A DNA stretch of 47,450 bases from Anaerolineales bacterium (GCA_016932475.1 JAFGCU010000112.1:1-47450), one strand, 5' to 3'. Positions 1 through 7,796 are shown, counted from the stretch's first letter. Notes: generated from the letters alone by a model not told the origin. A program made the numbers and translations.

Positions 1-612
1 AGCCCGAAGTTCTTCGCGGTGCGGATGATGCACATCATCCACAGCGAACTGATCCGGCTCGGCCGGGAATTCGCCGCCGCGGGCGAGCTGGCGCGGGAGG
101 ATGATTTCTTCTTCCTGACCATCGCCGAGATTCACGCCTTGGCTGCGCGCGAGGCGCGGGATTGGCGCGCCCTCATCGCGGACCGCCGGCGCGCGTACGA
201 CCGCGAACTGCGGCGCCGGCAGATCCCGCGCCTGCTCCTCTCAGACGGACGCGCGTTCTATGAAGGCATCGCCGCCGTGGAAGGGGATTCCGAAAATCGG
301 ATCTCCGGCAGCCCGGTCTCGCCGGGCGTGGCCGAAGGAACCGTGCACGTCGTTCTCGATCCGCGCCGGGCGAACCTGCTGCCGGGGGAAATCCTCGTTT
401 GCCCCGGGACGGATCCCTCCTGGACCCCGCTGTTCCTTTCGGCCGGCGCGCTGGTGATGGAAACGGGCGGGATGATGACCCACGGATCGGTCGTCGCGCG
501 GGAGTACGGCATCCCAGGCGTGGTCGGCGTGCACGCGGCGACCACCCGCCTGAAAACCGGCCAGCGCGTGCGGGTGGACGGGTCGAAGGGAGTGGTGGAG
601 GTGCTGGAATAG
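1..612 (+). CDS. PEP-utilising enzyme, C-terminal part (PEP synthase / rifampicin phosphotransferase-like), 5' truncated by window
   Basis: The frame is open from base 1, so the N-terminus lies outside the window; the first internal ATG (19) is not a convincing start. The last ~110 residues form the phosphohistidine swivel domain: an SPGVAEG segment, then TDPSWTP, then TGGMMTHGSVVARE with the phospho-accepting His at visible residue 161, then YGIPGVVGV. In this family the His shuttles phosphate between a PEP-binding domain and an ATP-binding domain. The THG form of the motif and the long helical region before it resemble rifampicin phosphotransferase and related PEP synthase-like proteins more than pyruvate phosphate dikinase. 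Without the ATP-grasp and other N-terminal domains the substrate cannot be named. A repeat cluster starts right after the stop codon. Confidence 0.85.
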   Translation, partial: SPKFFAVRMMHIIHSELIRLGREFAAAGELAREDDFFFLTIAEIHALAAREARDWRALIADRRRAYDRELRRRQIPRLLLSDGRAFYEGIAAVEGDSENRISGSPVSPGVAEGTVHVVLDPRRANLLPGEILVCPGTDPSWTPLFLSAGALVMETGGMMTHGSVVAREYGIPGVVGVHAATTRLKTGQRVRVDGSKGVVEVLE

Positions 613-755
613 ACCATCGACGATCGACGATGGACCATCGAAAAAAACGACCATGGACGATAAACCAGGGATCACGGGAAAACCGACCATCGACCATCGA
701 TAAAACCTGACGATGGACAACGGACAATGGACGATGGAAAAACCGAAAGTCGATT
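612..755. repeat. Degenerate GACGATGGACCATCGA-type repeat cluster 1
   Basis: Immediately after the preceding stop codon the sequence becomes an irregular run of short units such as GACCATCGACGATCG, GGACGATGGAAAA and AACCGACCATCGACC, each separated by A-rich or AAACC spacers. Many units are near-palindromic (CCATCG against CGATGG), so the block reads similarly on both strands. It has no credible coding content. Related blocks occur at 4080-4300, 4369-4405, 5318-5390, 7688-7790 and 7958-7995. Confidence 0.8.
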
Positions 756-826
756 ATGGACGATCGGCCATAATGTGATTAATGAAATCGCCTCATTACC
801 CCGAAGGAGCCTGCCCCCGCGAAGTA

Positions 827-857
827 TCCCTGCTCGAATATGCTACACGAGCAGGGA
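827..857. repeat. 10-bp perfect inverted repeat upstream of tetR
   Basis: TCCCTGCTCG at 827-836 and CGAGCAGGGA at 848-857 form a perfect 10-bp stem with an 11-nt loop. No T-run follows, so a simple intrinsic terminator is unlikely. Apart from this hairpin I see nothing in 756-1010 that looks coding. Confidence 0.55.
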
Positions 858-1020
858 CGATTACGAAGCGAGGGTGCTAATAGCAGGGGCATCGTATACC
901 AGAGCGGGCATTCATGCCTGCGGTGCAGGGCGGATGTCCTGGGACCAAATCGGGATCCGAGACGTGAACTGCCTTCTTCAAGGACAGCGCGGGGATAATC
1001 CCCAGCACTGACCCCCCCCC

Positions 1021-1048
1021 TTGACAATTTCTCAACCATTATTACAAT
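1021..1048 (+). promoter_or_regulatory. Sigma-70-type promoter of the tetR gene
   Basis: A consensus -35 TTGACA (1021-1026) and a near-consensus -10 TACAAT (1043-1048) are separated by 16 bp. The -35 box is directly preceded by a run of nine C (1012-1020). The predicted start site is about 1055, inside the palindrome at 1050-1072, which gives a ~40-nt leader ending in the AGGAGG of the regulator gene. Confidence 0.8.
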
Positions 1049-1049
1049 A

Positions 1050-1072
1050 TGACTGAATAAATTATATAGTCA
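1050..1072. promoter_or_regulatory. Likely TetR operator (23-bp imperfect palindrome)
   Basis: The half-sites TGACTGAATAA and TTATATAGTCA flank a central A. Comparing the left arm with the reverse complement of the right arm gives 9 of 11 matching positions, with outer TGACT/AGTCA perfect. It starts 2 bp after the -10 box and covers the expected transcription start, the usual position for autorepression by a TetR-family dimer. The regulator gene begins 23 bp downstream. Confidence 0.7.
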
Positions 1073-1094
1073 CAGAACCACAGGAGGTCGAATT

Positions 1095-1694
1095 ATGCCA
1101 AAAGCCTTCTCCGCCGAGGAAAAGGAGCGTATCCGGTCCCTACTTCTGGAAAAGGCAAGCGAACTCTTTACGCGCTACGGGCTGCGTAAAACCAACATCG
1201 AAGACCTGACAGACGCGGCGGGCATTTCCAAGGGCGCCTTCTATCTTTTCTTCCCGTCGAAAGAGGCGCTCTTCCTGGCGCTTTTGCGGCAGGTGGAAAG
1301 CGCCCAACGGAAACAGATATCCGAGTTCGCGCTGGACCCGCAGCTTTCCCCCGCGGAGAATCTTAAAGCGGTTTTGCGGTTTGCCTTCCGGTATTGGGAA
1401 GGCAACAACATGCTGAGCCGGTTCTCCAAGGAAGATTATGCGTACCTTTTACGCAAGCTTCCCGCCGGCGCCATGGCGGAAAACCTGCATGCGGATGAAT
1501 CGTTCATCGCCGGAATGATAGACGAGTGGAAACGGGCGGGGCTGCCGCTCGCGCGGGATGTGGAAACCACGATGGGGCTGATGTACGCGCTGTTTTTCCT
1601 GAGCCTGCACCGCGCCGACCTGCGCGCGGACCTGCACGAACGGACGATGGAGACAATGCTGGATATCGTTGCGGAGTATCTTGTCGGCAAATAA
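1095..1694 (+). CDS. TetR/AcrR-family transcriptional repressor
   Basis: A 199-residue protein of typical TetR length. The N-terminal HTH domain (about residues 12-58) reads KASELFTRYGLRKTN, then DLTDAAGISKGAFYLFFPSKEALF, the classic helix 2 to helix 4 pattern of the family. The rest is a helical ligand-binding and dimerisation domain with no recognisable specificity. The start is set by AGGAGG at 1082-1087, 7 nt before the ATG. It lies 61 bp before an ABC exporter operon on the same strand and has a palindrome over its own promoter. By analogy with the family, it probably represses itself and the exporter until a small toxic ligand binds. The ligand cannot be told from sequence. Confidence 0.93.
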   Translation: MPKAFSAEEKERIRSLLLEKASELFTRYGLRKTNIEDLTDAAGISKGAFYLFFPSKEALFLALLRQVESAQRKQISEFALDPQLSPAENLKAVLRFAFRYWEGNNMLSRFSKEDYAYLLRKLPAGAMAENLHADESFIAGMIDEWKRAGLPLARDVETTMGLMYALFFLSLHRADLRADLHERTMETMLDIVAEYLVGK

Positions 1695-1755
1695 TGTGCG
1701 CCGCGCGGGCGGATAGAAATATCCCGCTGCCCGCACCCAGGAAAGGGAAAAAACC

Positions 1756-2625
1756 ATGCTTGCGGTAAACCAACTCACCTATTCGTATTCCGGCCGCGAC
1801 CGGCCGGCGATCGAAGCGCTGGATTTCGAAATCCGGCGCGGCGAAATTTTCGGCTTCCTCGGGCCGAGCGGCGCCGGAAAATCGACCACCCAGAAGATCC
1901 TGATCGGGCTGCTGCCGGGATTCTCCGGCTCGGTGACGGTGTTCGGCCGGCCGCTGCAGACTCTCGGATCCGGCTATTACGAACGGATCGGCGTTTCCTT
2001 CGAGCTGCCCAATCATTTCCTCAAGCTAACGGCGCTCGAGAACCTGCGCTACTTCGCGGCGCTGTATGCCCGGCCCGCGCTCGCGCCGCAGGCGATGCTC
2101 GAATCGGTCGGCCTGGGCGCCGACGGCGACACGCCCGTGGCGCAGTTTTCGAAGGGCATGAAGAACCGGCTGAACGTGGCCCGGGCGCTGATGCACGACC
2201 CCGAACTCCTGTTCCTCGACGAACCCACGACCGGGTTGGACCCGGTGAACGCGCGCAATATCATGGACCTCATCCGCGCGCAGCAGCAAGCCGGCAAAAC
2301 CGTGTTCCTCACCACCCACACCATGACGGTGGCGGACGAGCTGTGCGACCGGGTGGCGTTCCTGGTCGACGGGCGCATCCGGCTGATCGACGCGCCGCGC
2401 GAACTGAAACTGCGCTACGGCCGCCGGCTGGTGCGGGTGGAATACCGCGCCGACGGGCGCGCGGGGCGCGAGGATTTCCCGCTCGAGACGCTCGGCCGCG
2501 ACGAGGCCTTCCTGCGGCGGATCCGCGAATCCGAGGTCCAGACGATACACACCCAGGAAGCCACGCTGGATGAGATCTTCCTCAAAGTGACGGGCGCCGC
2601 GCTCGGGCGCGGGGAGGCGGCATGA
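1756..2625 (+). CDS. ABC-2 exporter ATP-binding protein
   Basis: A 289-residue ABC ATPase. Walker A is GPSGAGKST (36-44), the signature region is FSKGMKNRLNVARAL, Walker B is LLFLDEPTTGLDP, and the H-loop lies in TTHTM. The signature reads SKGMK rather than LSGGQ, a variant common in ABC-2 drug and lipid exporters. The C-terminal ~80 residues are an accessory segment that ends with TLDEIFLKVTG, a typical ending for this group. AGGAAAGGG lies upstream of the ATG. The stop overlaps the first permease start by 4 bp (ATGA), indicating translational coupling. It energises the two membrane proteins that follow; fluoroquinolone-type or other drug export is likely but not shown. Confidence 0.93.
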   Translation: MLAVNQLTYSYSGRDRPAIEALDFEIRRGEIFGFLGPSGAGKSTTQKILIGLLPGFSGSVTVFGRPLQTLGSGYYERIGVSFELPNHFLKLTALENLRYFAALYARPALAPQAMLESVGLGADGDTPVAQFSKGMKNRLNVARALMHDPELLFLDEPTTGLDPVNARNIMDLIRAQQQAGKTVFLTTHTMTVADELCDRVAFLVDGRIRLIDAPRELKLRYGRRLVRVEYRADGRAGREDFPLETLGRDEAFLRRIRESEVQTIHTQEATLDEIFLKVTGAALGRGEAA

Positions 2626-3329
2626 AACGGCTTGCAGCCACTCTGCTGTGCGACGTTCGGTTGCAGGTGCGCAACGGCTTCTACGCCGCCAGCGTTTTCA
2701 TTGTGGCGGTCTGGGGGGCGCTGTTCACACGGATCCCGAACGTCGACGTCACCGCGGTCTGGGGCGGGATGATCGCCGCCAACCTGATGATCACGACGTT
2801 CTACTTCATCGGCGGGCTGGTGCTCTTGGAGCGCGACGAGGGTTCGCTGGCGGCGCGCTCGGTCACCCCGCTGCGGACGGGGGAGTACCTCGGGTCGAAG
2901 GTGCTGACGCTGACCGGCCTGGCCGTGATCGAGAACACGCTGCTCACCCTGCTGCTGGCCGGATTGGGTTTCTTCAGGATCGGGGCCGGCTTCCCGCTGC
3001 TGATCCTCGGCGCCGTGTTGATCTCCGTCCTGTATTGCCTGGCGGGCTTTGCGGCCGTCGCCCGCTACCGCTCGATCAACGAATTCCTGATGCCTTCCAT
3101 TCTGTACACCTTTGGCTTGGGATTGCCGCTCGTCGATTACTTCGGTCTGTGGCGCAGCCCGCTGTTCTACCTGCATCCGCTGCAGGCGGCGCTGGGGTTG
3201 ATGCGCGGGGGCGGGGAACTCCCCTCGCTGGGCGCCGCAGCCTACGGCCTGCTGTATCCGGCCGCCGCGATCATCGTGTTCGCCGTATTGGCGCGCCGGG
3301 CGTACCGCCGGCTGATCCTTTCGGTATAG
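2622..3329 (+). CDS. ABC-2 exporter permease, first subunit
   Basis: A 235-residue integral membrane protein with about six hydrophobic segments: 23-40, 48-70, 93-115, 122-147, 158-172 and 205-223. The cytoplasmic loop LLERDEGSLAARSVTPL is the coupling-type motif seen in ABC-2 permeases of the fluoroquinolone-exporter type. It starts within the stop of the ATPase gene (ATGA overlap) and is followed 12 bp later by a second permease. The two permeases probably form a heterodimer in the inner membrane. Confidence 0.88.
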   Translation: MKRLAATLLCDVRLQVRNGFYAASVFIVAVWGALFTRIPNVDVTAVWGGMIAANLMITTFYFIGGLVLLERDEGSLAARSVTPLRTGEYLGSKVLTLTGLAVIENTLLTLLLAGLGFFRIGAGFPLLILGAVLISVLYCLAGFAAVARYRSINEFLMPSILYTFGLGLPLVDYFGLWRSPLFYLHPLQAALGLMRGGGELPSLGAAAYGLLYPAAAIIVFAVLARRAYRRLILSV

Positions 3330-3341
3330 GTGGAGGATGTC

Positions 3342-4079
3342 ATGAAGGTCATCCGCGCATTCCGCGCGCTCGGTCCGGTCGACGCCCGCAGCATCGGACG
3401 CGACAGCCTGCTGCCGTACATCGTGGCGGTTCCGCTGGTCATGGGATTGGGCGTGCGCTTTCTGATCCCCTACATCGGCGGGTTGATCCTGCAAACCTCC
3501 GGATTCGACCTGGTGCCGTACTATCCGCTGCTCATCAGCCTGCTGGCGATGGCCATGCCGCTCGTGGCCGGGACGGTGATCGGCTTCCTGCTCCTGGACC
3601 AGCGCGACGACCGCACGCTTGCGGCGATCCGGGTCACGCCGCTCGGGCTGGACGGCTACCTGGCCTACCGCCTCTCGCTCCCGCTTGCGCTCAGCGTCCT
3701 GTTCACCGCTGTGATGATCCCGCTGACCGGACTGACGGAACTGGGCTGGATGGAGATCCTGCTGATCGCGCTTTCCGCCGCGCCGCTGGCGCCGATCATG
3801 GCGCTGTTCCTCGCCCTGTTCGCGGAGAACAAGGTGCAGGGATTCGCGCTCACCAAGGCGATGGGCGTGGTCGTCCTCCCGCCGATGGCGGCGTATTTTG
3901 TGTCCGGGTTCTGGCATTGGGCGTTCGGCGTCGTGCCGACCTTTTGGCCGGCGAAATTCAGCTGGGCGTTGCTCCCGGGAGACGGTTCGGCGGTATGGAT
4001 TTTCACCATCGGCTGGGTTTATATGGCGGCGCTGCTGGCGATCCTCACCATCCGCTTCCGGCGCATGCCGCAGAAATGA
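3342..4079 (+). CDS. ABC-2 exporter permease, second subunit
   Basis: A 245-residue membrane protein with about six hydrophobic segments. It carries LLLDQRDDRTLAAIRVTPL, parallel to the LLERDEGSLAARSVTPL loop of the first permease, so the two are diverged paralogues. I chose ATG 3342 because GGAGG (3332-3336) sits 5 nt before it; a GTG at 3330 overlaps that site and is less likely. It completes the tetR-controlled exporter. A repeat cluster begins straight after the stop. Confidence 0.88.
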   Translation: MKVIRAFRALGPVDARSIGRDSLLPYIVAVPLVMGLGVRFLIPYIGGLILQTSGFDLVPYYPLLISLLAMAMPLVAGTVIGFLLLDQRDDRTLAAIRVTPLGLDGYLAYRLSLPLALSVLFTAVMIPLTGLTELGWMEILLIALSAAPLAPIMALFLALFAENKVQGFALTKAMGVVVLPPMAAYFVSGFWHWAFGVVPTFWPAKFSWALLPGDGSAVWIFTIGWVYMAALLAILTIRFRRMPQK

Positions 4080-4300
4080 GGAATCGACAATCGACAGTCG
4101 ACCATCGAAAAAAAATCCGACCTTGGACGATAGACGATGGACCATCGATAAAATCTGACGGTGGACGATAGACGATGGACGATGGAAAAACCGGCGATCG
4201 ACGATTGACAATCGACCATCGAATATCGTAATAAAACCGACCTTCGACGATAGACCATCGGAAAATCTGACGATGGACGATAGTTGACGGTGGATTCAAA
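4080..4300. repeat. Degenerate GACGATGGACCATCGA-type repeat cluster 2
   Basis: About 220 bp of units such as GGACGATAGACGATGG, ACCATCGATAAAATCTGACG and GACAATCGACCATCG, with A-rich spacers, beginning one base after the permease stop. It continues on the far side of the hairpin element at 4302-4368 as GATCGTCGATGGTCGAACGTCGATGGTCGG (4370-4400), so the hairpin element looks nested in the repeat. The repeat supplies an ATG at 4392 that falsely extends the next gene. Confidence 0.82.
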
Positions 4301-4301
4301 A

Positions 4302-4368
4302 CCCCTCCCTCATCCGGCCTTCGGCCACCTTCTCCCAGCATCCGCTGGGAGAAGGGTAGGATGAGGGG
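4302..4368. repeat. Palindromic hairpin element, copy A
   Basis: The inner stem is CCTTCTCCCAGC (4328-4339) paired perfectly with GCTGGGAGAAGG (4344-4355) across a 4-nt loop. The outer arms CCCTCATCC (4307-4315) and GGATGAGGG (4359-4367) also pair perfectly, and GGCCTTCGGCC (4316-4326) forms a third small palindrome, so the element could fold as a three-way structure. A second copy with the identical 12-bp inner stem lies at 7797-7915. It resembles small non-coding palindromic elements dispersed in many genomes. Confidence 0.75.
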
Positions 4369-4424
4369 CGATCGTCGATGGTCGAACGTCGATGGTCGGA
4401 TATCCCGCCTCGGAGGGTGCTCAT

Positions 4425-5303
4425 ATGAAATCCATTTACCGTTCCCCGGAAAGCCAGGCCGCAATCGAGGCGATGTACGACCGGCAGGTTGCGAAGCTGC
4501 CGTTTCCTGTGGAGGACCGTAGGGTCGATACGCGCTTCGGGCGGACTCACCTGCTCCTGGCCGGTCCCAAGGACGCGCCGCCGCTGGTGGTTTTCCATGG
4601 CGGCAATGACACCAATCCGTCTACCCTGGGATGGATCGCGCCGCTGGCGCGGGAGTTCCGGATCATCGCGCCGGATACGATCGGCCATCCGGGAAAAAGC
4701 GCGCCGGTGCGCCTGCCGCCCGGCGGTCTCAGCTACGGAATGTGGGTATCCGACCTGATGGAGGAGTTGAAACTAAAAAGCGCCGCGATGATGGGCGGAT
4801 CTTACGGGGCGGGGATTCTCCTCAATGCGATGGTTTGCATCCCGGACCGCATCGCAAAGGCGGTGCTGTTTATCCCGTCCGGATTTGTCTCGATGCCAGC
4901 GCGGGTGATGTGGGGCGGATTTATTCTGCCGCTCATTCGGTACACCCTCGCGCCGAGTGACCGCAACCTGGAATTGCTACTGGGCCCGGTTTTTGGAAAG
5001 TATCCCGCTGATCCGGAGGCGGTCGAATCCAGCCGGATGACTTTCCGGCACGTGCGGATCGAGCCCAACATGCCCAAAAACGTTTCCCGCAGGGAGCTCG
5101 AGGGCCGCCGCGCGCCGGTCCTGGTCCTGCCCGGCGAACACGACCTGCTGTTCCCGGCGCTGGCTGTCATCCGGCGCGCCCGCGAGGTCATTCCGAACCT
5201 GACGGCTGTAGAGACCATTCCCGATACCCCACATTACCTGACTCCGAAGGCACGGGAGTGGCTGTGTGCGCGGGCAAGGAGATTCCTTATCGGCGGCGGA
5301 TAG
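4425..5303 (+). CDS. Alpha/beta hydrolase
   Basis: A 292-residue single-domain alpha/beta hydrolase. It has the oxyanion strand VVFHGG (55-60), the PDTIGHPGKS segment where such enzymes carry DxxGHGxS, and the nucleophile elbow GGSYGAG with Ser126. The likely acid is Asp in PGEHDLLF, and the likely catalytic His is in DTPHYLTP near the C-terminus, so the triad looks complete. ATG 4425 has GGAGG 7 nt upstream (4412-4416); an ATG at 4392 lies in the repeat and is rejected. It stands alone between repeat blocks. The substrate is unknown. Confidence 0.9.
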   Translation: MKSIYRSPESQAAIEAMYDRQVAKLPFPVEDRRVDTRFGRTHLLLAGPKDAPPLVVFHGGNDTNPSTLGWIAPLAREFRIIAPDTIGHPGKSAPVRLPPGGLSYGMWVSDLMEELKLKSAAMMGGSYGAGILLNAMVCIPDRIAKAVLFIPSGFVSMPARVMWGGFILPLIRYTLAPSDRNLELLLGPVFGKYPADPEAVESSRMTFRHVRIEPNMPKNVSRRELEGRRAPVLVLPGEHDLLFPALAVIRRAREVIPNLTAVETIPDTPHYLTPKAREWLCARARRFLIGGG

Positions 5304-5317
5304 ATCTCGAAAAGAAA

Positions 5318-5390
5318 CCGATCTCGGGCGATAACCGATGGGCGATGGAAAAAATTTTCGATCGATTTTCGGCCATCGACCATCGTTTAC
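5318..5390. repeat. Degenerate repeat cluster 3
   Basis: Units GGGCGATAACCGATGGGCGATGG, GATCGATTTTCGG and CCATCGACCATCG follow the hydrolase stop. They are looser copies of the same unit as in clusters 1 and 2, and again sit directly behind a gene end. Confidence 0.6.
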
Positions 5391-5436
5391 AAAAAGCCCG
5401 ATGGGTGTGCTCCTATGGGATAAAAAACGATGCGAG

Positions 5437-5462
5437 AAAAAGCCCGCTTTCGCGGGCTTTTT
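5437..5462. terminator. Bidirectional intrinsic terminator
   Basis: AAAAA, then GCCCGC (5442-5447), loop TTTC, GCGGGC (5452-5457), then TTTTT (5458-5462). The A-run and T-run on either side allow termination in both directions. It sits between the plus-strand hydrolase (end 5303) and the minus-strand lipoprotein pair (end 5546), exactly where convergent transcripts need one. Confidence 0.9.
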
Positions 5463-5545
5463 GTGCCAGTGGCATGCTTCCTTGCGGCAAAAGCTTATTC
5501 CATCGCATGGCCGAAGGTCGGACTTCCCTTCGGCATGGTTCTGAC

Positions 5546-6526
5546 CTAGGTGATGGGCGTGTAGATCCCGGCCATGGCCGGTCCGATATACGTCCAGGGT
5601 GTCCCAAAGACAAGCGAATCGTCCCCGCAGCGGTACATATCGAACATATACAACCCGGCCAGCATGGTGAAATAAACCCGATCGCCGTGCCCGATGACAC
5701 CATCCGCCGGTTTATGCAATTCATAGGTTTCATCGATCCGAAGGGCGTTCACCCGGCAGATGTTAGTGGACGAATTATTTTGGTAGAAGAATCGGACTTG
5801 GGTCGCGACCGTGGTTTGGCTGGAGGAAGGGTCCGACCCGATGGCGACATTCTCCGCTGCATAGAGAACCCCGGAATGGGAATCCTGAATCAGAACATCG
5901 TAGAATCCGGCGGTGAAGGAAATACTGAAGGTCCCTCCAACGTCGATCTGGCCGCTCCCAAGGCGGTTGGCGCCCCAGGCGGTGTCATCCTTCCCGCGGA
6001 TGAAAACGGTTTTGATTTCGAAACGGACGCCGTTCTTGATGACATAGGTCACCGTCGGCAGCGGCGGCGCTTCCCGCACTGGAAGGGTGGAGGGATCGCC
6101 GTGGATCGTCGAACTGGCCCCGAAAGCCCAACATTCCTTCCCGTCGGTCGTGCGGGCGTAGAAGTAATCCGGCCATTCCGGGGTGGAGCGGGCGGTCAGG
6201 ACGACGGTCTCGCCCTCCTCGATCGCGGCCACCCACTCGTAGAGGATCCAGTGCGGTCCCTTCACGCAGCTCAGCCGCTGCCCGGCGGTCAGCGTCACTT
6301 GCGCGATCGTCGCGGTGTGCGTAAGCTCCGGGCTGAGGGTCAGGGTCCAGGTCGGTGCGGTTCCCGAATCCGGCGTCTGCAACGAGGGATCCGCAACCGC
6401 GCCATCGGGGGTGGCTGTCACCACGACGATTTGCGTCGTCGGTGCGGCCGTCTCCAGGATACAGGCGCTGCCGATAAGAGCCGCGGCGAGGGAAACGATA
6501 CATCGGACGATTCCAGCATTTGTCAT
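5546..6526 (-). CDS. SH3-like lipoprotein, family member 1
   Basis: A 326-residue secreted protein. The signal peptide ends ALIGSACILE, a probable lipobox with Gly at -3 and lipid-modified Cys around residue 22. A Thr/Pro-rich linker (about 25-70) follows. Next is an SH3b-like domain: LSCVKGPHWILYEWV, EEGETVVLTA, ECWAFGASSTI and LPVREAPPLP, with a conserved Cys pair. Then come two beta-rich segments, the first with FIRGKDDTAWGANRLG and TAGFYDVLI. The protein ends YIGPAMAGIYTPIT. The start is fixed by GAGGAGG a few bases before the ATG. It lies 40 bp downstream of member 2, so the two are probably co-transcribed and end at the 5437-5462 terminator. Function unknown; likely a surface protein. 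Confidence 0.85.
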   Translation of the reverse strand: MTNAGIVRCIVSLAAALIGSACILETAAPTTQIVVVTATPDGAVADPSLQTPDSGTAPTWTLTLSPELTHTATIAQVTLTAGQRLSCVKGPHWILYEWVAAIEEGETVVLTARSTPEWPDYFYARTTDGKECWAFGASSTIHGDPSTLPVREAPPLPTVTYVIKNGVRFEIKTVFIRGKDDTAWGANRLGSGQIDVGGTFSISFTAGFYDVLIQDSHSGVLYAAENVAIGSDPSSSQTTVATQVRFFYQNNSSTNICRVNALRIDETYELHKPADGVIGHGDRVYFTMLAGLYMFDMYRCGDDSLVFGTPWTYIGPAMAGIYTPIT

Positions 6527-6574
6527 AACTCACCTCCTCGTTCTTCGGATATCAACATTGGTCAAGGATAGGTT

Positions 6575-7567
6575 TTACGCCCACGTGAACCCGCCCACAC
6601 CCGGACGGACATAGAGAATGGTCAGGGGAAGGACGGCGTCCGTGCAGCGTGTGATTCGCACATCGTAGAATCCCGCCCGTAGGGTGAAGTTCTTGCGTGT
6701 GCCGACGGCGAACGAGCCGCCGCTATCATGGTTGTAGAGATCCTGCCAGGCCGGCAAGGCCGCCGTGCGGGTCTGGATGCGGCAGATGCTGTACGGCAGG
6801 TTGTTTTGGATGTAGAAATCCACGTCGATGGCGATCAACTGGTAGCTGTATGTCGGATCGGGACCGATCGCCCGGTCGTGACCTTCGTACAACACGGTCG
6901 GAGCGCAATCCATGATCTGGACGTCGTAATACCCGGCGGTGAGGGTAATGCCAAAAGAGGCACTTACGAGGATCGGCGCGCTCAATCGATTCGCGCCCCA
7001 GACGGTCTCATCCTTCCCGCGGATGTATACAACGCACAACGGGATTTGGACCTTGTTATCGATCACAAAGGTGACCTGCGGCAGGGGCGGAGTTTCGCGC
7101 ACCGGAAGGGAGGAGGTGGGGCCGCTGATGGTCGAGGAACCGCCGAAGACCCAGCACTCCTGCCCGCCGCCGGTGCGCGCGACGAAATAATCCGGGATTT
7201 CCGGGACGGCGCGTGCCACCAGGGTGACGGTCTCGCCCTCGGCGATCCCGGCTACCCATTCATAGAGCTTCCAATCCGGCCCCTTCACGCAGCTGAGCGC
7301 CTGCCCGGCGGTCATCGTTACCTGGGCAATCGTGTTCGTGGGGGTTAAGGTCGCCGTCAGGATCTGGGTCAGCTCCAGGGTCAGTGACGGCAAGGCCTGC
7401 GCATCCGGCGTCTGGGTTGACGACCCCGGAGCACCCGCCTCCTGGGTGGTTGTTACCACGACGATCTGAGCCGCGGGTGAGGCCGTCTGCAGGATGCAGG
7501 CGCTCCCGGTAAGCGCCGCGCCAAGGATTATGATCAGCCGCATGGATCCGAACATTTTGTTTTTCAC
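6575..7567 (-). CDS. SH3-like lipoprotein, family member 2
   Basis: A paralogue of the downstream gene with the same order: signal ending LTGSACILQ, a Thr-rich linker, an SH3b-like domain (LSCVKGPDWKLYEWV, EGETVTLVA, ECWVFGGSSTI, LPVRETPPLP), then the IRGKDETVWGANRL / TAGYYDVQI segment and a second related segment ending RAGFYDVRI. The three amino-terminal choices are TTG 7588, GTG 7567 and ATG 7555. I took GTG 7567 because AGGCGG lies ahead of it. It ends FTWA and lacks the YIGPAM ending of the other three copies, so its tail has diverged. It is first in a two-gene operon. Function unknown. Confidence 0.82.
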   Translation of the reverse strand: MKNKMFGSMRLIIILGAALTGSACILQTASPAAQIVVVTTTQEAGAPGSSTQTPDAQALPSLTLELTQILTATLTPTNTIAQVTMTAGQALSCVKGPDWKLYEWVAGIAEGETVTLVARAVPEIPDYFVARTGGGQECWVFGGSSTISGPTSSLPVRETPPLPQVTFVIDNKVQIPLCVVYIRGKDETVWGANRLSAPILVSASFGITLTAGYYDVQIMDCAPTVLYEGHDRAIGPDPTYSYQLIAIDVDFYIQNNLPYSICRIQTRTAALPAWQDLYNHDSGGSFAVGTRKNFTLRAGFYDVRITRCTDAVLPLTILYVRPGVGGFTWA

Positions 7568-7687
7568 AGCCGCCTGCCTTTTCTTCAATTACCGGAAGAA
7601 TTGCTATTATTATTGCGGATTTTCAATCCCGTGTCCACAATCCGCGGGTAGATTCGATGTACGGTGGAGGTTTTTTGGAGGTAATGA

Positions 7688-7790
7688 GGAAAACCGGCCA
7701 TCGACGATCGTAAATGCGGCCATCGTCGTTCGGCCATCGACCATCGATAAACCCTGACAATTGACGATGGACGATAGAAATGGACGATGG
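7688..7790. repeat. Degenerate GACGATGGACCATCGA-type repeat cluster 4
   Basis: Units AACCGGCCATCGACGATCG, GGCCATCGACCATCGATAAACC, GACAATTGACGATGG and GATAGAAATGGACGATGG upstream of the lipoprotein pair. The element at 7797-7915 follows, and more units (CGATGGTCGACAGTCGACGGTCGG) occur at 7961-7990, so the same repeat / hairpin / repeat sandwich as at 4.1-4.4 kb is present. Confidence 0.78.
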
Positions 7791-7796
7791 AAAACT

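Noticed and set aside
613-755. CRISPR array at the repeat blocks
   Set aside because: Units are short, degenerate and unevenly spaced, with no unique spacers of constant length and no cas genes in the window.
2415-4211. Long minus-strand open frame opposite the ABC exporter
   Set aside because: Composition is dominated by Gln, Arg, His and Asp as expected for an antisense shadow of GC-rich genes. The plus strand holds well-supported ABC proteins.
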